DNA of 48,809 nucleotides, from assembly GCF_001634885.1 (NCBI RefSeq), contig NZ_LWEX01000112.1:1-48809 (forward strand), in the 5' to 3' direction. This DNA is from Sulfitobacter sp. HI0040 (GTDB taxonomy: Bacteria > Pseudomonadota > Alphaproteobacteria > Rhodobacterales > Rhodobacteraceae). Below the pieces are notes generated by a model. That model saw only the letters and a list, made by a program, of their open reading frames with translations, was not told the DNA's origin and ran no database searches. Made by a program: the position numbers and the translations under genes. Below are positions 23,584-31,439 of this stretch, piece after piece. Position 1 is the first letter of the stretch. Every line of letters begins with the position of its first letter.

Positions 23584-26223
23584 TCAGGCGGCTGTCAGCC
23601 GTTGGACCGCTTCTTCCAGCGCGGCCACACCCTCCATCCCGTGATCCGAAAGCTCGGAGACGCCTTCTTGCGCCTCTCCGGCGCGGCCTTCCTTGCAGGC
23701 AACCTCGATACGGCGCATCAGCGCGTGCAGGCCGGTGGCGCCGAACAGCGCGGAAGACCCGGAAAGCTTGTGCGTATTGGCCTGGACATCGTCGAGCGCG
23801 CCCGCGGCGGTGGCCTTTTCGATGGTCGCGATGCCCTCTGCCACATCCGTGATGAACTTCGCCACCCGCTTGCGCACCGCGTCGGAGCCGAGCAATTCCA
23901 GCATTTCCGACAGGCGCGCTTCGTCGATCCGCGATACGTCCTCGTCAGAGGCTTTCTTGCGCTGAAGAAAGGCGGGCTGTGCAGGAGCGTTTTCCTTGCG
24001 TTTCTTCGACACGCGATGCGTCGTTTCCGCCAGTATCTTGCGTAGTTCCCCGATCTGGATGGGTTTCAAAAGGCATCCCCGCATGCCTGCCTTCTTGAAC
24101 TCCTCGATTTCCGCCGGCATGGCATGGGCCGTGACGGCATAGATCGGCGTATTGCGGGAAAGCCCGCCTGAATCCCGGATCTGCTGTGTCGCCTTGATCC
24201 CGTTCATGTTGGGCATGCTGATGTCCATCAGGATGAGATCGAAGAAGGACTTGCTCGCTAGGTGCACCCCTTCGAAGCCGTCGGACGCAAGAGAGACCCG
24301 GTGCCCTTCCCGGCGTAGCAAGGCTTCGAGCAGTTCGCTGTTGATCGGGTTGTCTTCCACCACGAGGATATCGAGGCTTTCGGTATCTCCGGGCTGCTGG
24401 TTTTCTTCGGCCGCCATCAGCCGCGTGGGGGCAGGAGCCTTCGGCAAGGTGGCGGTAAAGCGGAAGGTCGAACCCTTGCGCAATTCGCTTTCGCAGGTGA
24501 GCGTTCCGTTCAGCTGTCCGGCCATGCGCCGCGCGATGCCCAGGCCCAGACCGGTCCCCGTGGCGTTGCGTTCATAGGGCAGATCGACCGTCACGAAATC
24601 GTCGAAGACGCGTTCGCAATCCTCGGGGGAAATTCCGACGCCGGTGTCGGTCACGTCTACAGTGATCCCGACGTTTTCGTCCTCTTCCGTCAGATCGATC
24701 TTCAGCAGGATGGCCCCGCTCTGGGTGAACTTGATGGCATTGCTGAGAAGGTTCGTCACCACGTGGTTGAGCGCGCGTTCATCTGCCAGAAGCGGGATGT
24801 CATGTCGCGGCCCTTCGACCGAGAGGCTGGTATTCTGGGCTTCGGCAAGTGGGCGCATGCTGTCGGCCAGGTTGCGCAGGGCCGCCCCGGGATAGAAGGA
24901 GGCCGTCTGCGCGCTGCCGGTTCCGGAATCGAGCCGCTCGATTGTCAGCACGTCATTGATATGACCCAACAGGATATTGCCTGAGGTTTCCGCAATATGG
25001 ATGTAGCGTTGCTGTTCGGGGGTGTTGTCGGCATCACTCAGAAGGTTCAGCGCGGACATGATGCCGTTGAGCGGTGTGCGCATCTCATGGCTCATGACGG
25101 CGAAGAAACGGGATTTTTCCTTGTAGGCGGTCAGGGCCCGGTCGCGGGCGTCCTGCAATTCGGCCTGGTTCCGCTTCTCTTCGGTGATGTCGCGAATATA
25201 GGAGATGAAGCTGATGCCGGTGTTGGTCGCGACTTCGGTGATCGAGATCTCGATGGGGAATTCATGCCCGTTCGCGTGCATCGCCGTGAGTTCAAGGCGC
25301 CCCTTGTCGATGATGCTGGAATCGTAGGGCGAGGTATAGGACGACATGCCCGCCTCATGCGCTTCGCGGAAGGACGGCGGAACGATGGTTTCCGAAAGCA
25401 GACGCCCCACCGCATCTTCGCGGCGCAGGCCAAAGACCTTTTCCGCCGAGCCGTTGAAATCCGTGATGCGCCCCTCTTCATTGGCCACAACGATGGCATC
25501 GAGCGAGGCGCGCAGCGTCGAATCCTGCATCTGGCTGGCTTTCGCGATCTTGCGCGCCCGCGATGACAGTTCCACGCGTTGCAACATCATGGCAACGAAC
25601 GTCAGGAACAGAAGACCTACCACGAAGAGGGAAACGCCCCCGAGCCAGCGCAGCAGATCGAAAATCTCTTGCCGCTGACGGTCGGACATGTCGGCGGTGA
25701 CTTCGATGGCCCCGAGCGAAAGACGGCGCGGCATATCGGACAGCCGTTCCATGTAGGCATTGATCTGCGGCATCGCTTCGATGAGCACCGCGTCCGAGGC
25801 ATCGACGAAGCCCACGGTCTCATCCAGAAATTCCCTCAGCTCCGCACGTTGATGGCGGGTATCGCTCTTCATGTCGATGGCTTCGGCGTCGGCGCTTTCG
25901 CTCAGCAGCGTCAGACGACTGTAGAATACATCGAACCGCTTGCGAAACTCTTCCAGCGCGGCGGGGTCTTCTTCGGCGCGCTTTCCGGCGGCCAGCATTT
26001 TCAGAAAATCGACCTCTAGCTGGGAAAGGTTCCATTGGACATTGTCCTTTGGAATCTCGCGCATTTCCTGAATCTTGTCGGAAAGCTGGAGGGAGAGATA
26101 GCCGACCGCAGAGAACTCCGCGATGATGAGCACCGCGACGGCCGCGCGCAGCATGGCGCGGCGTCTGGGCGTGAACGCCTTTGCCGGCAGTGACGTGGGG
26201 AATGTGCGGTCGGCTCGGTCCAT
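23584..26223 (-). CDS. Hybrid sensor histidine kinase with PAS, REC and HPt domains
   Basis: 879 residues, inner membrane. Order: first helix (~24-48), periplasmic domain of ~140 residues, second helix (~188-212), PAS domain (~232-345, IVVANEEGRITDFNGSAEKVFGL read in parts), HisKA with His379 (MSHEMRTPLNG), HATPase (NLLSNAIKF; DTGVGI; GLGLGIARRM), REC with phospho-acceptor Asp667 (LILMDISMPN), and C-terminal HPt with His818 (NTHKLSGSSALFG). It thus contains a whole His-Asp-His relay; the final acceptor is probably Asp55 of the divergent regulator at 27062. It follows the small periplasmic gene at 26229 after 5 bases, suggesting one operon and a shared signal. The signal is unknown. Confidence 0.93.
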   Translation of the reverse strand: MDRADRTFPTSLPAKAFTPRRRAMLRAAVAVLIIAEFSAVGYLSLQLSDKIQEMREIPKDNVQWNLSQLEVDFLKMLAAGKRAEEDPAALEEFRKRFDVFYSRLTLLSESADAEAIDMKSDTRHQRAELREFLDETVGFVDASDAVLIEAMPQINAYMERLSDMPRRLSLGAIEVTADMSDRQRQEIFDLLRWLGGVSLFVVGLLFLTFVAMMLQRVELSSRARKIAKASQMQDSTLRASLDAIVVANEEGRITDFNGSAEKVFGLRREDAVGRLLSETIVPPSFREAHEAGMSSYTSPYDSSIIDKGRLELTAMHANGHEFPIEISITEVATNTGISFISYIRDITEEKRNQAELQDARDRALTAYKEKSRFFAVMSHEMRTPLNGIMSALNLLSDADNTPEQQRYIHIAETSGNILLGHINDVLTIERLDSGTGSAQTASFYPGAALRNLADSMRPLAEAQNTSLSVEGPRHDIPLLADERALNHVVTNLLSNAIKFTQSGAILLKIDLTEEDENVGITVDVTDTGVGISPEDCERVFDDFVTVDLPYERNATGTGLGLGIARRMAGQLNGTLTCESELRKGSTFRFTATLPKAPAPTRLMAAEENQQPGDTESLDILVVEDNPINSELLEALLRREGHRVSLASDGFEGVHLASKSFFDLILMDISMPNMNGIKATQQIRDSGGLSRNTPIYAVTAHAMPAEIEEFKKAGMRGCLLKPIQIGELRKILAETTHRVSKKRKENAPAQPAFLQRKKASDEDVSRIDEARLSEMLELLGSDAVRKRVAKFITDVAEGIATIEKATAAGALDDVQANTHKLSGSSALFGATGLHALMRRIEVACKEGRAGEAQEGVSELSDHGMEGVAALEEAVQRLTAA

Positions 26224-26228
26224 GACGT

Positions 26229-26738
26229 TTATTCTGCCTCGATACGGTCCAGCTGCCAGATGCTACGGCTGTAGATCGTTTCCGAACGGTAGTCGATGTT
26301 GTCATCGTAGGGGTAGATCACCCAGAGCGGGCCCTTGTCCCGGCGTGACATGTATTCGCCGTTTTGCTTGTAGGCGACGACTGCCCCGCCTTCGATCGCG
26401 TCCTCTCGCGGTATGGAAATGGCGTAATCGTTGATGGCGGTGGCACGGAAGCTGTCGCTCGTGGCTTCGAGCATCTCGACGAGTTCCTTCAGCTCGACCC
26501 CCACGAAGGTCTGCGGCCCTTCGGTCCAGATGGTTTCGGTCGTCACTTTGACGCTAGGGAGCGCTTCGAGCATGGCCATGTCGAAAGCCGCGCTGTCCTC
26601 TACGTTCTTTTCATGGATGTGACCTGTGACCGTCAGTACGACGTCGCCTTCGGGAGCGGGCAGATCATCCGCGCTGCCGGTTCCGGCGGCGAGGGTCAGG
26701 GCGGCGATGATGGCAACGAGCTTCTTTGTGACGTTCAT
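26229..26738 (-). CDS. Cysteine-free periplasmic protein of molybdopterin-oxidoreductase-like fold
   Basis: 169 residues with a signal peptide (cleavage near residue 23, GTGSA/DDLPAP). The pattern LTVTGHIHEKN, MAMLEALPSVKVTTETIW, FVGVELKELVEML, INDYAISIPREDAI and GPLWVIYPYD resembles the sulfite-oxidase-type molybdopterin-binding domain. The mature protein contains no cysteine, so it cannot supply the thiolate that binds molybdenum in true family enzymes. It precedes the histidine kinase gene by 5 bases and is probably a periplasmic accessory or ligand-sensing partner. Fold assignment is from memory of sequence patterns and should be confirmed. Confidence 0.75.
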   Translation of the reverse strand: MNVTKKLVAIIAALTLAAGTGSADDLPAPEGDVVLTVTGHIHEKNVEDSAAFDMAMLEALPSVKVTTETIWTEGPQTFVGVELKELVEMLEATSDSFRATAINDYAISIPREDAIEGGAVVAYKQNGEYMSRRDKGPLWVIYPYDDNIDYRSETIYSRSIWQLDRIEAE

Positions 26739-26847
26739 TCTGGTCTCCTAGCGGTTCATGGGCCGAACGGTGCCGGCGGGTCGTGATGATCCACAGTATA
26801 TATCCGGCGGGCGGATGCCCTTGCACGGAGGGATTGGAATAGGTCGA

Positions 26848-26863
26848 CTATCCTTTGGGATAG
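26848..26863. promoter_or_regulatory. Palindrome CTATCC-TTTG-GGATAG, candidate response-regulator operator
   Basis: The arms are exact reverse complements. The inner 14 bases (26849-26862) match 12 of 14 positions of a second copy at 27917-27930 in front of the DUF11 surface operon. The site is 110 bases upstream of the periplasmic-protein start and about 200 upstream of the regulator start. Dyad symmetry fits a LuxR-type dimer. Confidence 0.55.
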
Positions 26864-26921
26864 GCAGACGGGGCATCCGGCGATATACCTCGAAAATAGC
26901 TTGTATCGGATGAACCTCGTC

Positions 26922-26935
26922 TCCTATCGATAGGA
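26922..26935. promoter_or_regulatory. Perfect palindrome TCCTATCGATAGGA
   Basis: A 14-base perfect palindrome, followed directly by TAG so that GATAG is repeated. It shares the CTATC/GATAG half-sites with the 26848 element but with different spacing. It lies 127 bases upstream of the response-regulator start. Confidence 0.4.
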
Positions 26936-27061
26936 TAGACCCGACAACCAAAGCGTGTGCGAGGCGGTTCATTCAGTCGCCATGTATTTGCCTCATTTTA
27001 AGGCTATCGGGAACGTAATTGGATTTTCGGCCCCCGTGCCGGAGACAAGAAGCCGGAGACG

Positions 27062-27682
27062 ATGACGATGCATATCCTGCTAGCGGACGACCATGATCTT
27101 GTCAGGGACACGATCGCCGCCTTCCTTGAGGCGGACGAAGGAACCAGCGTGGCGACGGCGGAAACGCTGGATTCAGCACTGGACATCATGGAGAAGAACG
27201 GCCCGTTCGACCTTGTGCTGCTCGACTTCGAAATGCCGGGCATGAAGGGGCTGGATGGTTTCGGCCAGGCGCTCGCCCTGAACGATGGCAACCCCGTCGG
27301 CATCATATCGGGGACTGCGACGAAATCGGTCGCGGAAGACGCGTTGGCCGCAGGTGCTGCCGGTTTCCTGCCCAAGACCATGTCAGCCAAGTCGCTGATG
27401 AACGCCGTCCGCTTCATGGCCGCGGGAGAAGTCTTTGCCCCGGTCAGTTTCATGGCACAACCGGACGATGATCCGGGACACGCGTTCCAGAACCTTCTGA
27501 CTGAGCGCGAACAGCAGGTGTTGATTGGCCTGACAAAGGGACAGGCCAACAAGGAAATCGCACGCGACCTCGATTTGCAGGAAGTGACGGTGAAGCTGCA
27601 CGTCAAGACGCTGAGCCGGAAGCTGAATGCCAAGAACCGCACCCACGCAGCGATGATCGCGAAGGAAGCAGGCTTCATCTAA
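27062..27682 (+). CDS. LuxR/NarL-type response regulator
   Basis: 206 residues. REC domain (1-~120): acidic pair Asp9-Asp10, phospho-acceptor Asp55 (LVLLDFEMPG), Ser/Thr switch in GIISGTATKS, and Lys in GFLPKTMS. The C-terminal LuxR-type helix-turn-helix spans about 140-200: LTEREQQVLIGLTKGQANKEIARDLDL in sections, then VKLHVKTLSRKLNAKNRTHA. It stands alone on the plus strand, divergent from the kinase operon, with a strong terminator behind it. It is the natural output of the hybrid kinase and probably controls its own region and the operon at 28141. Two starts six bases apart (27062, 27068) are possible. Confidence 0.93.
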   Translation: MTMHILLADDHDLVRDTIAAFLEADEGTSVATAETLDSALDIMEKNGPFDLVLLDFEMPGMKGLDGFGQALALNDGNPVGIISGTATKSVAEDALAAGAAGFLPKTMSAKSLMNAVRFMAAGEVFAPVSFMAQPDDDPGHAFQNLLTEREQQVLIGLTKGQANKEIARDLDLQEVTVKLHVKTLSRKLNAKNRTHAAMIAKEAGFI

Positions 27683-27706
27683 CGCCGTTTCAGTACCGCA
27701 TTTCAG

Positions 27707-27736
27707 AATGGCCGCCTTCGGGCGGCCATTTTCGTT
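27707..27736 (+). terminator. Rho-independent terminator of the response-regulator gene
   Basis: AATGGCCGCC pairs perfectly with GGCGGCCATT around a TTCG tetraloop and is followed by TTCGTTT. It begins 24 bases after the stop codon. Confidence 0.85.
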
Positions 27737-28140
27737 TGCGGTAGGCAAAACCGATTCGCGGATGGACAGGGAATCGCGGGTTCGGGTCGCCGAATCCCGG
27801 GTGCGGACGGCACGGGCGGCGATCCGTTTTTCTTAATTTGCTGACAATTGAGTGGGTTAGAGGGAATTGTTTACCATCTTTCCACGTGGGGGTCCGGCGC
27901 TGAGCTCGGGCGCGAATACCCTTTGGAATAAGAGCATTCGACCTTCGTCTAACCGTTAGCAGCTATCGAAAGGTCGGCCCCGACTTTGGGCCATCCGGCT
28001 TCTGCGGACGCGCCGACGCCTACCCCGAGGAGGGAATGCCTTTCTCGGTCGATTGTCAGCAAACCTCTTCTTAGCAACTGCGCGCCAATTTGCCCGACAC
28101 CGAAACAGGGCGCGTCGAAAAAGTGCCCAAAGGAGAAAAT
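27737..28140 (+). promoter_or_regulatory. Long leader/promoter region of the DUF11 surface operon
   Basis: No gene was seen in these ~400 bases. It contains an imperfect hairpin with arms GGGTTCGG and CCGAATCCC (27778-27798), the second copy of the regulator motif (27917-27930) and the short palindrome CTAACCGTTAG (27949-27959). An AT-rich patch lies at 27829-27880. AAGGAG precedes the ATG at 28141. Confidence 0.55.
27917..27930. promoter_or_regulatory. Second copy of the regulator motif, TACCCTTTGGAATA
   Basis: It matches the palindromic site at 26849-26862 at 12 of 14 positions (TAYCCTTTGGRATA) and lies about 211 bases upstream of the first surface gene. The two differences are symmetric transitions at the edges of the core. 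Confidence 0.5.
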
Positions 28141-28653
28141 ATGTCTGACAAAACACCCTTCCTCAAAGCGACCGGTCTGGCCCTTCTGCTGTCCGTCGCT
28201 TCCGCGGCGACGGCCCAGGCCGATGCGCTGCGTTCCAATTTCGACTTCCGTATCGTGGAGGTCGATACCGATGGAAACGAGATACTGGTCGAACGCGACA
28301 CCGTTCGCCCCGGCGAAGCGATCCAGTACAAGATCGTACATGAGAACCTGACCGAAGACGCCCTTGGCGGTCTGGTCGTCTCCGGCCCCGTACCCGAAGG
28401 CGTCACACTGAACCTCGGCAGCGAAGCGAGCAGCCTCGATGCCAAGTTCGAAATTCAGGCGGAAATGGATCCGGACCTCGAAGGTCTGGAATGGTCCTCC
28501 CTGCCGGCGATGCGCAAGGTCGTCGATGAGGATGGAACCGTTCGTATGGAACCGGTCCCCGAAGACAGCATCGCAGCGGTCCGCTGGACCCTTCTGAACG
28601 CCCTTCCCGCGGGTGAAGCCGTGGAAAACTCTTACCGCGTCGTCGTCAACTGA
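28141..28653 (+). CDS. Small secreted DUF11-like protein
   Basis: 170 residues from the ATG at 28141 (ribosome site AAGGAG); an upstream start would add 17 unlikely residues before the signal peptide. The signal peptide ends near residue 27 (ATAQA). The mature protein is a single acidic beta domain with the DUF11-type opening RPGEAIQYKIVHEN and a C-terminal strand ENSYRVVVN ending exactly at the stop. No cysteine was seen. It is first in a plus-strand series with the 880-residue protein 66 bases away. I infer a periplasmic or surface accessory subunit; no enzymatic motif was seen. Confidence 0.8.
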   Translation: MSDKTPFLKATGLALLLSVASAATAQADALRSNFDFRIVEVDTDGNEILVERDTVRPGEAIQYKIVHENLTEDALGGLVVSGPVPEGVTLNLGSEASSLDAKFEIQAEMDPDLEGLEWSSLPAMRKVVDEDGTVRMEPVPEDSIAAVRWTLLNALPAGEAVENSYRVVVN

Positions 28654-28668
28654 CCTCGGTATTCAGCC

Positions 28669-28684
28669 GGGGCAGGACTGCCCC
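28669..28684 (+). other. Intercistronic hairpin without U-tract
   Basis: GGGGCA-GGAC-TGCCCC forms a compact hairpin 16 bases after the small gene's stop. The following ATTCCTCAACC is not a U-tract, so full termination is unlikely. It may stabilise the upstream message or modulate read-through. Confidence 0.5.
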
Positions 28685-28715
28685 ATTCCTCAACCCTCGA
28701 AAAGAAATGGTGACA

Positions 28716-28730
28716 TTAAGTGAGAATTAA
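28716..28730. promoter_or_regulatory. Perfect TTAA-N7-TTAA box overlapping a GTG start codon
   Basis: TTAAGTGAGAATTAA, followed by C, fits the CtrA consensus exactly and contains the GTG start (28720) of the repeat-protein gene. If bound, the factor would sit over the start region, which points to repression or to an internal promoter further upstream. Confidence 0.45.
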
Positions 28731-31362
28731 CACGCAACTTAAGCACGGCTGTTCAGCAGCGGCCTTGCTGGCGGTCTTCGGGACCGTCGGATATGGCGCG
28801 GCCCCGGAGGCGGGCCATGTCATCGGCAACCAGGCGGTTGCCACCTATACGAACAATGCCGGCGATACGATTACCGTGACATCGAACAAGGTCGAAACGG
28901 TTGTCCAGCAAGTCGCCGGCGTCACCCTCCTTTCGGATAATTCCGAAACCATCGCACCCGGCGGCAAGGCCTTCCTGCCACATATCGTGACCAACGACGG
29001 TAACGGGCCGGATTCCTATGACCTGACAGCGGTGGAGCGCGATACCGGCACGCTCGATACCACGCTCGTCTTCTATCCCGATGCCGACATGGACGGCGTG
29101 GCGGATTCGACAACGCCCATTACCTCCACCCCAGTTCTGGCACCGGGCGAACAGTTCGGCTTCATCATCGAAGCCACGGCCTCCACCACCCAGACGGGAA
29201 CTGACCAGATCGATGTGGTCGCGACCTCCGTTCTGGACGCGACGGTTTCGGATGCCAATCTGGACGATCTGACGATTTCAACCGGCGCCATCATGGAAGT
29301 CGTGAAGTCGATGACGGTCGATCCGGCGTCGGGCACCGGCAACAACAATATCGTCGATAGCGGCGATGTCGTCACGATCACTCTGACATACTCCAGCACA
29401 GGTCTGGCCGCGGCCGACAACTACATCGTGCAGGATACGCTGGACGGACGACTTGTCTATGTCCCGAACAGCGCGACCTGGTCGGATACGACAGGCCCCC
29501 TGAGCGAGGCAAACGCCGCGAATGCAGCGGATGGTACGAACGGTGGGGGGCAAACGATCGCCTACTCCGCCGCGGGCCAGGACGTTCAGTTCATCGTCAG
29601 CCAGGTTCCCTCGGGCCGGTCGGGCAGCGTGACCTTCCAGGCAGTGGTGGCACCGGACGTTCCCTCCGGGATCATCCCGAACACCGCAACTCAGAGCGTG
29701 GATGGTACGGCCTTCCCAGATTCGAACACGGCCCAGATCACGGTGGACGAACAATACCGTCTCGAGATCGACGACACGCGCATCGCCCCCGACGGCACGC
29801 GTGACGGTACGGTCGCTTCCTCGACGGATACGGACGGAACCCCCAACGATATCGTGACGGATAACGTCGATGTATATCAGGGTGCGACGATCCCGTTCGA
29901 GTTCGTGATCTCAAACACTTCGAACGTGACGGACAGCTACACGCTGGATGTCAGCAACGTCGACTTCCCGGCCGGAACGACCTTCCGCATGGTGGCTGAA
30001 GACGGGGCGACACCGATCGTCGGGTCCGTTGGTCCGCTGGCGTCGGGTGAAAGCCGCAGGGTGACCCTGTTGGCCAAGCTGCCCACCGACGTTTCGCCCG
30101 TACCGACATCGGAATTCACCGCGAATGTGGTGGCAACCTCCGAGAACAGCGGCGCGTTCGACAGCTCGACTGCCGAATTCACCGGTCAGGTACTGGCCTC
30201 GGCCATCGACCTTGAAAACAAGGTTGTAGGCTCCGAAGGGGACGGTGCGAACCCGACCAACGGCGCGAATCCGTGGGTGACTTCGACAACCGATCCCGGC
30301 GTTGCCGTGACCTTCCCGATGAACGTCGAGAATGGCGGCACGACATCGGACAGCTTCAACCTGTCGCTGGCCCAGCCTCTGCCCACAGGATGGACCGTTG
30401 AGTTCCAGCAGCTGGATGGCACGGTCGTGTCGAATACCGGCACCATTCCGGCAGGTGGCAACCTCGACTTCAATGTCGTGATCCGTCCGCCAGAAGGTCA
30501 GGCACCCGGTGATACGCTGATCGACATCGAAGTGGCCTCTGCCGTTACCGGTCAGTCCGACCGTATCGTCAACCAGGTCACGGTGAACGAAGTCATCGAC
30601 GTCGCCATCGAAGCCGATCAGGAGACTCAGGCAGCACCCGGCGGTATCGTCGACATGGTCCATATCGTGACCAACAACTCGAACATCGCCATCACCGAAG
30701 GCGCGATCTCCGAAGCTGGTCTGACCGATTTCTCGGGCGCCATCTACTGGGATGCCAACGGCAACGGCGTGATCGACAGCACCGAAGTCATCGTCGACAA
30801 CTTCGATGACCTGATCGATGGCGTGGCGCCGGGAAGCAACGGCATCGCACCCGGCGATCAGATCCAGTTGATCTACCGTGTTCAGACACCGTCTTCCGCT
30901 ATCCCGGGCGTGTCCGAGATCGGTACCTTGACGCTGGCGACTGCGCTGAACTCCGGTCTGGCGACCGACAGCAACACGGCGAACAACGAAGTCAGCGACC
31001 AGGTGGTCGTGGTCTCCGGTGACGTCACGCTGACCAAGCGCCAGTACATCGATCCCCTGTGCACCGGTGCGGTGGGTACTTTCACCACCAATCGGCTGGA
31101 CGTGGAGCCCGGCCAGTGCATCCGCTACCAGATCGAAGCGGCCAACACGGGAACGACCAACGCGGGCAACGTCCGCATCCGGGATACGGCGCCTGCCTAT
31201 TCCCTGATCGAAACCTGCGGCGGGGCGTGCAGCTACAGCGTCTACCCGGCGGAGCCTTCCTCCAGCGTGACCATGACCGGCACGACTGCGGAGAGCTTCC
31301 ACAACACGGTTCTCCCGGGTGATTTCGCCCGCCTCGAGTTCACCGTGAAGGTCGCTGAGTAA
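28720..31362 (+). CDS. Secreted DUF11/Ig-like repeat protein (880 residues)
   Basis: Starts with GTG at 28720. A TAA lies directly upstream in frame and the signal peptide (cleavage near residue 27, GYGAA) begins here, so no other start fits; a GGTGA ribosome site is at 28709-28713. It consists of beta-sandwich modules. Repeated patterns include HIVTNDGNGPDSYDL (~88), ISNTSNVTDSYTL, VENGGTTSDSFNL and HIVTNNSN (~655). EF-hand-like loops are at 121-129 (DADMDGVAD) and 678-686 (DANGNGVID). The C-terminal ~110 residues form a DUF11-type domain (PGQCIRYQIEAANTG ... RDTAPAY) that reaches the stop. Four cysteines are seen there. Probably a surface fibre or layer subunit, partner of the barrel protein downstream. 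Confidence 0.82.
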   Translation: MRINTQLKHGCSAAALLAVFGTVGYGAAPEAGHVIGNQAVATYTNNAGDTITVTSNKVETVVQQVAGVTLLSDNSETIAPGGKAFLPHIVTNDGNGPDSYDLTAVERDTGTLDTTLVFYPDADMDGVADSTTPITSTPVLAPGEQFGFIIEATASTTQTGTDQIDVVATSVLDATVSDANLDDLTISTGAIMEVVKSMTVDPASGTGNNNIVDSGDVVTITLTYSSTGLAAADNYIVQDTLDGRLVYVPNSATWSDTTGPLSEANAANAADGTNGGGQTIAYSAAGQDVQFIVSQVPSGRSGSVTFQAVVAPDVPSGIIPNTATQSVDGTAFPDSNTAQITVDEQYRLEIDDTRIAPDGTRDGTVASSTDTDGTPNDIVTDNVDVYQGATIPFEFVISNTSNVTDSYTLDVSNVDFPAGTTFRMVAEDGATPIVGSVGPLASGESRRVTLLAKLPTDVSPVPTSEFTANVVATSENSGAFDSSTAEFTGQVLASAIDLENKVVGSEGDGANPTNGANPWVTSTTDPGVAVTFPMNVENGGTTSDSFNLSLAQPLPTGWTVEFQQLDGTVVSNTGTIPAGGNLDFNVVIRPPEGQAPGDTLIDIEVASAVTGQSDRIVNQVTVNEVIDVAIEADQETQAAPGGIVDMVHIVTNNSNIAITEGAISEAGLTDFSGAIYWDANGNGVIDSTEVIVDNFDDLIDGVAPGSNGIAPGDQIQLIYRVQTPSSAIPGVSEIGTLTLATALNSGLATDSNTANNEVSDQVVVVSGDVTLTKRQYIDPLCTGAVGTFTTNRLDVEPGQCIRYQIEAANTGTTNAGNVRIRDTAPAYSLIETCGGACSYSVYPAEPSSSVTMTGTTAESFHNTVLPGDFARLEFTVKVAE

Positions 31363-31371
31363 TCGACCCCA

Positions 31372-31397
31372 GTCACCCGGCCTGCGGGCCGGGTGAC
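31372..31397 (+). other. Strong intercistronic hairpin without U-tract
   Basis: GTCACCCGGCC and GGCCGGGTGAC are exact complements around TGCG. It starts 9 bases after the repeat-protein stop and is followed by ACCCTCTCCCCCC, not by T residues. It may protect the abundant upstream message and lower expression of the barrel gene, or act as an imperfect terminator. Confidence 0.6.
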
Positions 31398-31439
31398 ACC
31401 CTCTCCCCCCATTCTCCTATTATTTCGGGTATCTGTGCC

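Larger units (their letters stand above)
26739..27061. promoter_or_regulatory. Divergent control region of the kinase operon and response regulator
   Basis: These 323 bases separate divergent signalling genes and hold two palindromes, listed separately (26848-26863 and 26922-26935). Additional GGAATAGG and TATCC fragments occur around them. No coding frame is convincing. Confidence 0.6.

Noticed and set aside
26041..26062. TGTCCTTTGGAATC inside the kinase gene as a regulator site
   Set aside because: It encodes conserved-looking protein sequence and is likely coincidental.
29911..31302. 463-codon minus-strand frame inside the repeat-protein gene
   Set aside because: Antisense shadow with no domain or ribosome site.
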